64,000 bases of DNA from Colias croceus (Eukaryota > Arthropoda > Insecta > Lepidoptera > Pieridae). The translations under genes were made by a program, and so were the position numbers. A model generated the notes under the pieces. The model made no database searches. It saw only the letters and a program-made list of their open reading frames with translations, and had not been told where the DNA came from. Positions 51,948 through 63,527 of this stretch are shown one piece after another (position 1 is the first letter of the stretch; every line of letters begins with the position of its first letter). The stretch is taken from NCBI RefSeq assembly GCF_905220415.1, contig NC_059556.1, positions 2,492,501 to 2,556,500 of the forward strand, given 5' to 3'.

Positions 51948-54900
51948 TCATTGCTTTTTCTGTTTCATATTACCACTTCTTACAAACAATACCAGTCTCT
52001 TAACACCTACTACGATTAAAACTAACACCGTCACTATAATACCAAGTAGATCTAAGTAAAGCGTTTGATACAGTGGCACACCGAGCGCTGGTGACCTCAA
52101 GTGGGGAGCCCCACGGGTCTTCACCACGTGTTCCACCCAGTGTACCAGCTCCTTGTCAGGAGTGACTGGTCTGTCGTGGTATATTTGGGATAGTTCTTTA
52201 GCTTTGGCTGTGTATCTGGAAACAAAGCAAGTTAATGGTAAATGTAATGTAGATAATGGTAGAGTAAGATAGAGATCGGGTAGTCGAGTTGTTGAATAGC
52301 TTTATAGTAAGCTATCACCACCCTGAATATTTGCAGTTGTATTGTCTTTGCAAACGCGTTGCCAGATTTAGCGAAAAATATTTAATATGAAGAGATCTTC
52401 ATTTTGTCCTTATTAAAAATTAATGTAACATATTCGAAAATGTTTAAATTTTAAAAGCTTAAGTTCCCAATAAATTTAATGGCTATTACTTCATCATCAT
52501 CAGCCCATATACGTTCCCACTGCTGGGACACGGGCCTCCTATGAGGGTACAAGCCATAATCCACCGCGCTGGCCAAGTGCGTGTTGGCGGATGACACATG
52601 TCGTCGAACTTTTTAATTCTTCGACATGTCGGTTTCCTCACGATGTTTTCCTTCACCGTTTGAGCAGTGGTGATGTTACAACATGCGCAGATAAATTGAA
52701 AAATCAATTTAATTCCTGCGCGCTCGCCTGGTCTAGAACCCTGGACTTATCGATTCGAAGTCCGAGGTCTCACCACTGAGCCACCACTGCTCTTGGCTAT
52801 TACTTATTATTCTTTTATTTCGAGGTTTTCTTAAGATTTTCACTTACTTAGGATCACCCAAAACTTCTTCAATAGCGACTTTCATATCCTCAGCCAGGTT
52901 GTACGACAAATCAATCTTCTTAGCAAAACCTTGTTGCACAGCTCTCTCAGCATTTATAAACTGGTCAGCAAACGCTGGGACTGCTATTATAGGTTTACCG
53001 AAATGAACAGTTTCAGTTGTTGAAAGTTGTCCACCGTGAGTAATAAATAGGACGCAGTTTGGATGAGCTAAAAACAACAAATGAACGACGAATTGATAAT
53101 TTTCCGGCGTTTTGGGAAAGTTTATTAAAAAATCATTATTAAAAATAACGAAATACTTCCTTCTCATCGCCATGGCTCCGGTAATGTGAGCCATTTGAAA
53201 TAAAATTCATTGTTTTCGTATTTCTTTCAATTAAACTTGAACAAAGTGTATCTATTATAATATTATTTTTTTAGATTTTAGCTTTAATATAAGCTTTATT
53301 ATATTATTATTACTTCTTGTGTGTCTGTGTGTGTTGATATAAATATTTTGTTTCTTCTTTCTTTCTTATTTGTATAAGCGTTCTCACCTAAAATACTCTG
53401 CTGTGGTGCCCATTGAACTATATGAACATTGTTCGGAGTTCCTGGCAGTTCTTCTTCGAATTTCCACAAAACTGTGTATTTTAATCCACCGAACATTTTC
53501 AATAGACCTTGTTTTAATTCAGTAGGGAATAACTTGCTCTTCAAATTGCTACCCATACTGAAGTAAATTGCGCCATTTTTAGCGTTATCTAGTATTTTCT
53601 GTAAATTCTGTGAATAAAAATTGTACGGTAAATTTTGTAAGTATGTTATTGAAATCTAAATCTCAGAAAAGATATTTTCAGTAACCAACAGTATACAAAC
53701 AATAATATTGGATTAATTATTAACAACTTCTCAATTGTAACAAACTTATTGTTGTTTTAAAAAATATAATAAAATAACAAAACTACGACTAGTTAGTCGT
53801 AGTTTTGTCTTTATTTTTTTTGTCTTTTGTCTTGTAGCAATCATTTATCGTCAGGAAATAATTTTCTGGAGTGTCCATGGCTTTTAGCAATTAAAATCGG
53901 CCTTACTGGCTGATCATATTATGTTTAGTAAACTTACCTCTGGCAATGGTTTGACGTCACGGCTGATATGATATGATACCCTCCAATGGGTATAAAGTTC
54001 TGCGGTAAAGGTATCGCCTTGCCCATAGATGGATGGGAATTGCTCAGTATCAAAGATGCGTTGAATGCTACTTCGTCCATTGTTGGAACAGCATGGCCAC
54101 GTTTCTTGATAGCTGGTACGAATATTCTCTCATACTCCTTGTATTGAAGCGGGTTGAAGATACTGTAATTGAAATAAAAAAAACTAGCTTACCGCCCGCG
54201 GCTTCGCCCGCTTTGTCTAAAACCTAATAAATTATATACTTCCTCTTGAATCACTCTATCTACTAAAAAAACCGCATCAAAATCCGTTGCGTAGTTTTAA
54301 AGATTTAAGCATACAAAGGGACATAGGGACAGAGAAAGCGACTTTGTTTTATATAGCTCTTACTGTTGGTATTAGCGTAATGATATACATATAGCCTATA
54401 GCCTTCCTCGATAAGTACGCTATCTAACACTGAAAGAATTTTTCAAATCGGACTAGTAGATACCGAGATTAGCGCGTACAAACAAACACACTCCTCAGCT
54501 TTATAATATTAGTATAGATTACTTACAAGTATTCTCTATACATAGATCCCAGGAAATACAGCAGTTCATCGACCCTCTGGTAGAAGTTAAAGGGCGGTAC
54601 ATTGAAGGAGGTGGAATCTGGAGCATACGCTGGGTTGATGGAGCCACCAGCCAGTTGGAGCACCTCACGACCAGGGTCCGTGGTGGATACCCAGATGTAT
54701 GGGCATTTGAATATTGCGGACAATCTGTATTAATAAAATAAAATATAGCGGTATACTAACTTCCACGCGCGGATTCATCCTCTTTGTCGAAATATTAACA
54801 AATTATGTAAGAAAACCTTTCTCAAAGAACCATTGTATAAAACCATTAACCATTGTACATATTAAAAAAAACTGCATTAAAATCAGTTCACCAGGGACAG

Positions 54901-57165
54901 ATAGCGACATTGTTTTATATTATTTTGTAGTGGAGATGACTGTACACAGATTTAACAAAATAGATACAAGTGATTTGTATGTACAATTGGCAGCCATACT
55001 AAAAGTCTCTCTATCTGTACCAAATTTGAAGTAACCATGGAGTAGTCATGACTAAGACCTTTCAAAGTCGAAAATGATGGCTGATGCTTGCTTTAAGGAA
55101 TGGAAAAAATAATTTCAAATAAATAAACTTACCCAGAGACAAAATTAAAAAGGAACCACTCGATTATAATAACATCAAACTGTTCATTGGGATCATCTAT
55201 TAACTTTTGAACGCCTTCATTCTCAAGAACGATGCTATACACTTTGTACATCGAAGTCAAGAATGATGCTCTGTTTTTTGTATCCGACTTATCTTTATTT
55301 AAGAAATTTTTCATATCATTGAAACTTTCTGAAATAATAGAATTTAATGCTAATAAAAATAGTAAATAATTATCAACTTACGATTGACTTTTATTTAAAT
55401 CAATTAATTTTTGAGCATGTTTTCATGAATTTCAATTTGATCCAATTTTACTCGAATTACAAAATTTGATCCATAAATAATTAACAACAACATTACCTAT
55501 ACCTAGGTACCTGTATGCAATTCGGTGAAAAAATTAGGTGAAAAACGTAAACAAAATTCCTTATTATAGCTTATTCATTAACCATAACAAAAAAGCTTGT
55601 ATTTTACAAATGCTTATTACAGTCTCGTTGATATCTATACTAATACTAGCGGCCCGCCCCGGCTTCGCCCGAGGTACATTTTTACGTTTTCTACATCCTC
55701 GTACTTCAAGAAATATAATAAAAAAAGAATTAACGAAATCGGTTCAGTTATTCTCGAGTTATGCGCTTACAAACACATTTTGCGATTCATTTTTATATTA
55801 AGTATACCTCTAGAATCTAGATTATAAATGCGAAAGTAACTCTGTCAGTCTGTTACTCAATCACGCCTAAACTACAGAACCAATTTTCATGAAATTTGGT
55901 ATGGAGATATTTTGATACCCGAGAAAGGACATAGGCTACTTTTTACCCCGGGAAAATGACGCAATCCCGGAAGTCCCACGGGAACGGGAACTATGCGGGT
56001 TTTTCTTTGAATGCGCGGGCGAAGCCACGGGCGGAAACCTAGCTTAAATAAAATCTTCGATATAACATTTCATAAACACTTGAAAAAGTTGACACGAAAA
56101 ATTTTCTATAAAAACATACCTGGAATAGGTTTAATATCCATACTTAAATCGATTTCTCGAATATTAGATGGTCCCTTTCCTTTAGGCAGTGATGTAAGAT
56201 AGGTAACCTGTAAATATATATATGTTTGTTGTAGACAAACAAGATCAAATATTATATTTTGAGAGTATTACGAAATGGGTCACATAAAGGTAAAAGATTT
56301 CGTATAAAATTAACTGGTGCACGAAATAGTGTTTTAGATTATTTTGGACTTCGATCTGACTATTTTATTTGATTATTTTCATTTAGTATTAAAAATATTT
56401 AGCAGTTTTATCCACAGCGCCACACACACAGCTCCTGTTGGTCTTACCGAGATGATAGCTTATAGCCTTCCTCGATAAATGGGCTATGAAACACGGAAAT
56501 AATTTTTCAAATCGGACCAGTAGTTCCCGAGATTAGCGCGTTAAAACAAACGAACAAACTCTTCAGTTTTATAATATTAATATAAATTATAGTAACGTAA
56601 ATTTATACCTAAAAAGATTGAAAGATAATGAGACATATTTATTTACAAGATTATTTAATTGTTTTGTTACATAAAAATCTTAAATCACAATATTATACGA
56701 GGTCAGAATATGCTTCATAGATCTCTTGATAGCACTACAGAAAAAACAATAAAAACAATTTATTCCCCATAGATATACCAAAACTAGCTTTCCGCCCGCA
56801 GCTTCGCCCGCATTTTGAAAGAAAAACCCGCATAGTTCCCGTTCCCGTGGGATTTCCGGGATGAAACCTATCCTATGTGTTAATCCAAGTTACCCTCTAT
56901 ATGTGTGCTACATTTTATTGTAATCGGTTCGGTAGTATTTGCGTAAAAGAGTGACAAACACACACACACACACATCCTCACAAACTTTCGTATTTATAAT
57001 ATTAGTAGGATATCTTACCTGATGTCCAGCTTTTGCCAAAGCATTTACAACTCCATCTCCTAATATGGAATGGCTTTTAGATGGTAGTGGGAACACTACT
57101 AGGATTTTATAACTATTAGTACACACTACTAATGTAGTTAATAGTAGTAAATACCGTATATACAT
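51948..57165 (-). CDS. UDP-glycosyltransferase UGT-C, exon 5 frameshifted
   Basis: Same eight-exon plan as UGT-B: 57019-57165, 56120-56207, 55133-55328, 54527-54724, 53938-54162, 53388-53607, 52848-53067, 51948-52215, all GT-AG. Signal peptide (MYIRYLLLLTTLVVCTNS), KSHSILGDG with catalytic-type histidine, FDVIIIEW, the signature FITHGGQLSTTETVHF with ADQ, a C-terminal membrane span (IIVTVLVLIVVGV) and a basic tail (MKQKKQ). Seven exons keep the phases seen in UGT-B. Exon 5 is 225 nt where 220 or 223 is needed: ATATC is duplicated at about 53963-53972, which puts a stop in the following exon. Either a young pseudogene, a segregating allele or an assembly error; no other decay is visible. Confidence 0.8.
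52502..52793 (-). repeat. Full-length tRNA-derived SINE with 12-bp target duplication
   Basis: Minus-strand sibling of 27555-27858 with the same A and B boxes and (GAT)n tail. Flanked by TGGCTATTACTT at 52490-52501 and 52794-52805. In UGT-C intron 7. Confidence 0.85.
54184..54354 (-). mobile_element. Helitron-like element, family H3
   Basis: CTAGCTTACCGCCCGCGGCT, AAAACCTAATAAATTATATA and on to GACTTTGTTTTATATA. In UGT-C intron 4; abuts an H2 copy. Confidence 0.7.
54355..54518 (-). mobile_element. Helitron-like element, family H2, 3' end truncated
   Basis: GCTCTTACTGTTGGTATTAG to TTATAATATTAGTATAGA. Ends only 9 bp from the UGT-C exon 4 donor. Confidence 0.6.
55646..55800 (-). mobile_element. 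Helitron-like element, family H5
   Basis: CTAGCGGCCCGCCCCGGCTT to TTGCGATTCATTTTTATATTA. In UGT-C intron 2. Confidence 0.65.
55816..56042 (+). mobile_element. Helitron-like element, family H1
   Basis: TCTAGATTATAAATGCGAAA to GGGCGGAAACCTAG. In UGT-C intron 2. Confidence 0.65.
56428..56588 (-). mobile_element. Helitron-like element, family H2, truncated
   Basis: CAGCTCCTGTTGGTCTTACC to TCTTCAGTTTTATAATATTA. In UGT-C intron 1. Confidence 0.55.
56784..57010 (-). mobile_element. Helitron-like element, family H1, beside a splice donor
   Basis: CTAGCTTTCCGCCCGCAGCT to TTTATAATATTAGTAGGA. Its boundary is 8 bp from the UGT-C exon 1 donor at 57018. Confidence 0.7.
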
Positions 57166-57169
57166 AATG

Positions 57170-57789
57170 TAGGAAGTTACTATTTTAAAATTGCAGGATG
57201 AATAATATTATTAATTTTGAGACTATAAAATTTTTGTCTTGAATGTAAAAAATTGTGGGAGCTTTATCTGAAAACGAAAAAATAAAATAAGTATTGTATT
57301 GATTCCATAAAACCAGAAATTAAAAAAAAGTTTCTAGACAGTTCATTGTTATAAACAACACTAATTGATAATTTAAAGTTTAAGAATAAAACTAGTTAAG
57401 TTTTATTTCCAATGCTTACAAAATAAATAAAAAGTTATCAAAAACTTGTAAAACGTAACAAAATAGAATAATGTTCAATTTCAATTCAAATTGTATCTAT
57501 AAGTAACAAATTATGTAGATTCAACATACGTACCTTAAGGTACAAGTAAGTAGATGTAATTAAAATAAAATTCTAAAGCTTATTTCTAAAATTTTGGCAC
57601 TATAGTAAATTACAGCAATCCTATAAAAAAACTTACATTAACTATTATTCAGCCAAGACTGCACACGAGGATAGCTTACCTAAGTTTGAAGTTAGTAGCG
57701 CAGGTATAACAACAAAATATTGGTAATCTTTTAAACACGGTGACTTTCAAAAAATAATCTACAAAGCAAACAGCTGTATGATTAACCAT
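57170..57789. other. Upstream region of UGT-C
   Basis: AT-rich sequence that should contain the UGT-C promoter; no TATA box stands out and no repeat is recognised. Confidence 0.35.
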
Positions 57790-58080
57790 AACCCCTGGGT
57801 ACAGTGGTTATCGCATAGGCTTAGCCTAGAGTTCCTGGGTTCGATTACCGGTAGTGACTATCAGAAAGAAATGTCTCTTGAAAAATATGGTATAACATCG
57901 CCAAAAGAAATCTTGTTGTTTGTAGTGTTTATGAGTCGATGTCTATTTTTGTGTGTCTGTCTGTGGTATAGTAGCACTATAACAGATGGACCGAGGTTTT
58001 TTTTGCGGTGGTTAATAGCTATAATTATAAATATAATAGCTACGTTAAGATAGAATAGAATAGATAGAATTAATAGATAC
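57790..58080 (+). repeat. Possible third tRNA-derived SINE
   Basis: GGGTACAGTGGTTATCGCAT resembles an A-box region and GGGTTCGATTACCGG a B box, 30-35 bp apart, followed by an unstructured body with TGTGTGTCTGTCTGTGG. Not a functional tRNA: no cloverleaf 3' acceptor. No target duplication found. Confidence 0.45.
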
Positions 58081-58486
58081 ATTTTTTGGACTTCTGGACC
58101 ATTATTCGAGAATGGTCGAGAAGTCCGAAAATTCTATACTTTTACATAGTTCTTGAATATATTTTTGGATCAAACAATCATAATTTCCACTTATTGGGTA
58201 GTTCTTAACAAAGCGTAATCTTTTTCCTGTTTTCAAATCACCTTTAAAAATATACAGATATATTTATAAAAACTTTTAAGTCATGATGACATTACAAAAT
58301 GTAATAGGCTTATACTTGGCTTATATTGTATCTAATATTTATTTATATTATTTTATTAATAATCAGATTTATCTGAGAGTCGCAAAAATGTAAATCTTAT
58401 CGTTATTAGGTATAATTATGAGTGATTGATAGGTGAACGTGGGTTATTAATTGAATAAAGTAGAGCTGACGCATACTATTGAAAAA

Positions 58487-58645
58487 TCTATACCAATTTA
58501 AAGCTAAAGAGTTTGTTTGTTTGTACGTGCTAATTTCAGGAGCAATTTCAAAAACTCTTTCACCGTTGGATATTTCGGTGATGCCCGAGTGATAAAGTCT
58601 ATGTAATATTATGTACCTACCACGGGCGAAGGCGAATGCGGCTAG
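58487..58645 (+). mobile_element. Helitron-like element, H2-type
   Basis: TCTATACCAATTTAAAGCTA to CACGGGCGAAGGCGAATGCG, GCTAG; next base begins the following element. Confidence 0.6.
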
Positions 58646-59096
58646 TCTATACATAATATAATAAATCTGTAGAAGAGTCAATTCTGTACATTGAAAATAT
58701 TGAAAAAATAAATAACAGAGGGTGTTACTGGATCGATACCAAACCCAAATTTGTAATTAAAAAAATTTTAGCCTGTCTGTCTGTCTGTCTGTATATGCTG
58801 ACATCACGTGAAAACGTTCGATTTCAATGAAACGTGGTATAATTATACCTTATTATCCTGGGCGTAAAATAGGATACTTTTTATCCTGGAAAAATTCGTG
58901 GAAAAAAATAATAATTTTTCAGTTTTATCCATAGACGTTGTTCTGTAGAACCGTGAACACACGTTGCGTGCGTGCACACCCGCAGTGGATTCTTTATTTT
59001 TATAAGATGTCATTGTCAGAGTTACTCAAAATGGAGAAATAAACCATCCACGCGAATACGGACATCCGCGTGGACGGAGTCGCAGGCGGAAGCTAG
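58646..59096 (+). mobile_element. Helitron-like element, family H6
   Basis: TCTATACATAATATAATAAA to GGACGGAGTCGCAGGCGGAA, GCTAG followed by T; contains (GTCT)n and CTGGATCGATACCAAACCCA. Confidence 0.7.
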
Positions 59097-59561
59097 TAGT
59101 AAATATAGCTGTAGGCCGCCTACTTGTTCATAAAACATGAAGAATATAAAATCGAGATCGGTAATGATTACTTTATTTATTAGGTTACTTTTAAGCCACA
59201 TTTTAAGCCATACACACGTCATGATTTTTCGCATTTAAAACGATAAAATAAATAATTATTGTTGTCCTTTTAAATGACTGACATTTGAATTGACATTTCA
59301 AAAGAAATTAGAAAGCTGCTGATTTGTTACAAAACTTTATTGAACAAACACACGCACTGTAAACTTAAACAAACAAATTTAAAGTAATATCTTCCATACA
59401 ATTAACACAGATTTAATAAATGCAAGGCAGATAACAAATTGATTTTCAGTTAAATGGCCAGAACTTGTAATTGCCGAAGTGTAGTGCCAAGAATTGAAAC
59501 TACTTTGCTTTAATAGCTTTGCAAAGTTACCTAATTTCTTTGTAAATGCTATTTGTCTTAA

Positions 59562-61290
59562 GGTAAACGCAGCTATCAACGACCCATCGAAAATCTGAAG
59601 GTATTACCGACCTATAAAAGTAATTCGAAATTTAAACGTTTCCAGAACTATTCTAGCTATAGGTAGGCAAAGTTATACACGAATGTATTAATTGAGCATC
59701 GTATACTTTAACGTTAGAGTGAGTAACTGAGCAAAAAAGAGTTAAAATGCGTAAGTTGCTGCGGGGTAGCGTGGAAGCAGGACGTGTCGTACTGTTCCGT
59801 TGTTCCTTCGGGTAAGTACTGTGAGTATCTTTTTAAGACATTTACAAACAAATGACATCTATACTTTAATTTATATTACTAAATGTCAATGCATTTAAGT
59901 GTCAACTTTTCATTTCTTACAACATTTTATTAATAAAAAGTAATTTGAAACGATAAAACTTAAAATTAAAATGGGACGGTGTTAGCTTCACCAGTTTAAG
60001 TCGTGGCAGGTATCAACGACCCGTAAGTCGGCAATGGCAGCAACGTAACTTTTTGTTTTATTTTCTTTTATGTTATTATATCACACTAACACAAGTGGTC
60101 TTATGGACCAGTTTAAATCTAAGCTATGAGTCTTCATAAAAATCTATTAGCGACTAAACTTTTTTGTCTAGTGTTGTGTCTTTTAGCGTTGTCAATTTAT
60201 ACAAAGTTATGATATTTTCGAGGATCCCTATCGAATAGTTACAGTAGTAAATCATTGTTTTTTTTTGTTTAAACAATATGCATTTGTTCATATTTTGTAT
60301 GACATTAATCAATTATAATCTATTTTATAGTCTGATGGTCAAATGAATTAAAATAACCATTTTTTTATGGGTCGGTAATACAATTTAGGTTTATACTTAC
60401 ATACTTTAATACCGACCCATGTGGGTCGGCAATAGCAACTATAGGAAGCTATTACCGATCGAATATAGATTGTTTAGTTTCTCATCTACAAATTCAAATT
60501 CAAATTGCTTTATTTGCAGAATGTAGAATAAAGATGTTTGTTTAAACAGATAATATTGATCCTTAAACATTCCGCTCGTAATTGAGCGTGCAAATATATT
60601 TTTATTACTTTTATGACATAATAGGTGCCTATTAAAAATTATATTTTTTTTAGGTTCAATTAACATAAAACATATAATTAGGTATATTTTTTCCAGAAAT
60701 ATGGAGCCACGAAAGCGGCGAAAAGTATTCAGTAAAACACAACTCGCCGAAGCAATCAATCAAATAGCATAACGAAATATCCTAGAGTTTGAAATCCTTA
60801 ATTTAATATATGTACATATATTAATAGTATTATGTTGATTAATTTAAAAGTTTGTAATTATTTAGTTCATTACTAAAAAGTACTCATTTGTTTTATTAAA
60901 AATAACTACAATAAAAAAATACGAATATATTTGCATTTTTATTTCATTTTATTAAGATCGGTAATCATCATCATCACTAGCTTCTATACATTCCATTGCT
61001 GGAAAAAGGCTTCCTCTCACATACGATCGGGAATAGCTGCATAAAAATCGTTAATAGCTTCACAGCCGTTTTTATGGGTCGGTAATAGCAACAATCGACT
61101 AAGTCACATTGTAAATTATTTTTTACAAGATAATCCTTTATTAGAATGTATTTGCTTCAATAAATACATTTTTTATACATAACACTAGCATATAAAATGA
61201 AATTATAAATCTTTAGAAGAACCAGTATACTTAAAAAATATGGTTGATTTTGAAATTGCCTTAGAGGGGTCGTTAATACCTGCGTTTACC
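59562..61290. mobile_element. 1.7-kb inverted-repeat element with repeated GGTCGGTAATAGC motif
   Basis: Ends GGTAAACGCAGCTATCAACG and, at the right, the complement of GGTAAACGCAGGTATTAACG (two mismatches in 22). The motif GGTCGGTAATAGC or close variants recurs in both orientations at about 59601, 60010, 60027, 60369, 60409, 60423, 60450, 60957, 61047, 61076 and 61267. A 23-codon ATG frame at 60701-60772 (RKRRKVFSKTQLAEAINQIA), preceded by a splice-acceptor-like TTTTTTCCAG, resembles the start of a psq-type helix-turn-helix. No full transposase; target duplication unclear. Confidence 0.55.
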
Positions 61291-63073
61291 CTAATTACTT
61301 ATTTATGGCTTGAGGGCTTTTGATTGATTCCTTACTGCGTTTTTAAATAAGAACTTACAATTGTGAATAAAAGAATGAATCTTACTTCATTGTCATCATA
61401 ATCAACATCAACCTATTTTGTTCCCATTGCAGAGACAAGGCTAAGGTCACAATAAAGTAGATATTGTTTAGGTATCATAATTATGCTTTTGATTCTTAGA
61501 TTTGTAGATTTTTACACAATTTTTTTTCTTCCAAAATTGCTTAGTAGAAGCAATAATTGAAGTGATTGACAAATTAAAAAAATAATCTTTTTGAAGTTAT
61601 AACATTGAATTTAGAAAACAAACAAATTAAATTTGTCGTTATAGGCTTTTAAAATTCTTCTAATGAGTATTTCTTTATTTCATATTTTTATATGTTAAGT
61701 TAAACGTGTAGATAAATCAATGATGCACACGTTATGCAAGACATATGTATAATATTTCGATTCTATATGAAACGAGAAGTCGATCGTGAAACTAGAGACA
61801 TGCTACTTCGAATGGCTAGCGGATCAAAAGGACAAAGGTACATTTAATAATTGTCGACATCTATTATGTAGGTAAGTATCTACTAATAGAAATTATTATT
61901 ATTTTATTGTGTTTGATTTTGTGCGAGTATTATACTTACATTTAAGGAATTACTTATAATGTAGGTACTTCTGTGATACACAATATTTTTATTTTAACAC
62001 ACATTTAAAATCCGTTAAAAATGCCTTTAATCGCCTTTAAAATTAAGCCATTTCTTCTTTTGACTTGTAAAACTCTTATATTCTTTTCTCTGAATTAAAT
62101 CAAACTAAAAATCACAAAAATAACAAACAAACTGGATTCAAATTAGTAAAATCGCAACTAGAAAATGGCCAACGTTGAAACATGTTTTAATTAAGAGGGC
62201 TTATTCAATTTAACGCAAGTCAAAATCTCCGCGATCTATTACGATAGATCGCGGCTTGCGCTATCCTTTTACTATGAACAGCATAAGTCCACAGGAGAGC
62301 GCCGAGCAACATGTCCTCTCTCTGGAAAGGCTCGCTGCCGACTGATTTTAATCGGGTCGCGCGCAGTGTTTTATAGTACTTTAAAAAAAATTGTAGAAAA
62401 ATAAAAGAGGTACCTTAGTTGATTTTTTAAATTTTATCTTATAAGTAAGACGTTCTTTTATTGCAATATGTAAAAATAATATTAAACTAAGTCAAATATC
62501 TTGGTGAAAATAATCATTTTGTCGACTATAATTTCTAAAAAAATTCACATTGTTCGGATTTTAATTTCGTAAGTTAGGAGTCCAAAATAAAAAAATCTTT
62601 TAACTAACTATTTTAATAAGGATTTTTGCAATTAGTTAATAAAAATTGTGTGTTAGATCTGTCAGCGATTTCAGATATTTTTAGCTTCGAAATTGACACT
62701 AAAAGCGAAATCAAGTAATCATCGGCTCAGTTATCTTGATGGTATTCACAAATACTGTATTAATTGAAAAAAACTCTTAACTAACTATATAGACAATAAA
62801 ATTTCCTAAAATTATTAGTAATTCGTATGTTTGTAAGATAAGTGGTTGATGGACAATCTGGTTTGAAAAATCACATATTTGAGCCAAACAGCGCACGGAC
62901 CGCGTACACGGCCTTAAGCCGTCGCCAAACCGCTAATTTTGTGACCTCACTCGCTGTTTGTACAAGTACCCTCATTCTAAAATATTTTGAAGTTTAAATT
63001 TTCTAAAGTTATCAGAAAATTGCATGAATACCTGTGTTAGTTAGTTTCTCGTTAATTCTTATTTATATTAAAA
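61291..63073. other. Spacer with a GC-richer island
   Basis: Mostly AT-rich. 62229-62254 is a hairpin with perfect 11-bp arms (CCGCGATCTAT) and loop TACG. GC-richer patches at 62225-62370 and 62885-62960 are unexplained. No gene supported. Confidence 0.4.
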
Positions 63074-63187
63074 CTAGATTTCCGCGCGGCTTCGCCCGCT
63101 TTGTAGAAAACTTAACAAATTATACACCCACCAAAACCTTCCTCAATAACCACTCTATGTATTAAAAAAATCCCTATCTGTCCCTAC
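63074..63187 (-). mobile_element. Fragment of H3 Helitron-like element
   Basis: CTAGATTTCCGCGCGGCTTC, then GCCCGCTTTGTAGAAAAC and CCTTCCTCAATAACC; broken where the inverted copy begins. Confidence 0.55.
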
Positions 63188-63527
63188 GTACCTTTGTGTT
63201 CTTAAATCTTTAGAACTACGCGACGGATTTTGATGCGGTTTTTTTTAATAGATAGAGCAATTGAATGAATGAATGAATTTTTGCACCAAAACAAGAAAAA
63301 TACGAAAAAACACATACAAACAAACACGTACAAAAAGGCGGCCTTATCGCTAAAGCAGCGATCTCTTCCAGGCAACCTTTAGTCGAGGATCATGAGAATT
63401 ACGTTTTATGATGAGGTTAATGGTGCAGAACACAAAAATCATACATCACATAATTCAAGAGGAAGGTTTTAATATATAATTTATTAGGTTTTAGACGAAG
63501 CGGGCGAAGCCGCGGTCGGTAAGCTAG
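63188..63527 (+). mobile_element. H3 Helitron-like element split by a retroposon tail
   Basis: CGACGGATTTTGATGCGGTT at the left and GAAGCGGGCGAAGCCGCGGT, AAGCTAG at the right. About 63257-63450 is an inserted block ending GCGATCTCTTCCAGGCAACC, the same retroposon tail as at 11755. Confidence 0.55.

Noticed and set aside
57790..57860. Possible tRNA gene from A-box- and B-box-like sequence
   Set aside because: No acceptor stem pairing or plausible anticodon arm could be drawn; better explained as a SINE head.
61768..61838. Short frame MKREVDRETRDMLLRMASG followed by a donor-like GGTACA
   Set aside because: Only 26 codons and no neighbouring exon; chance is likely.
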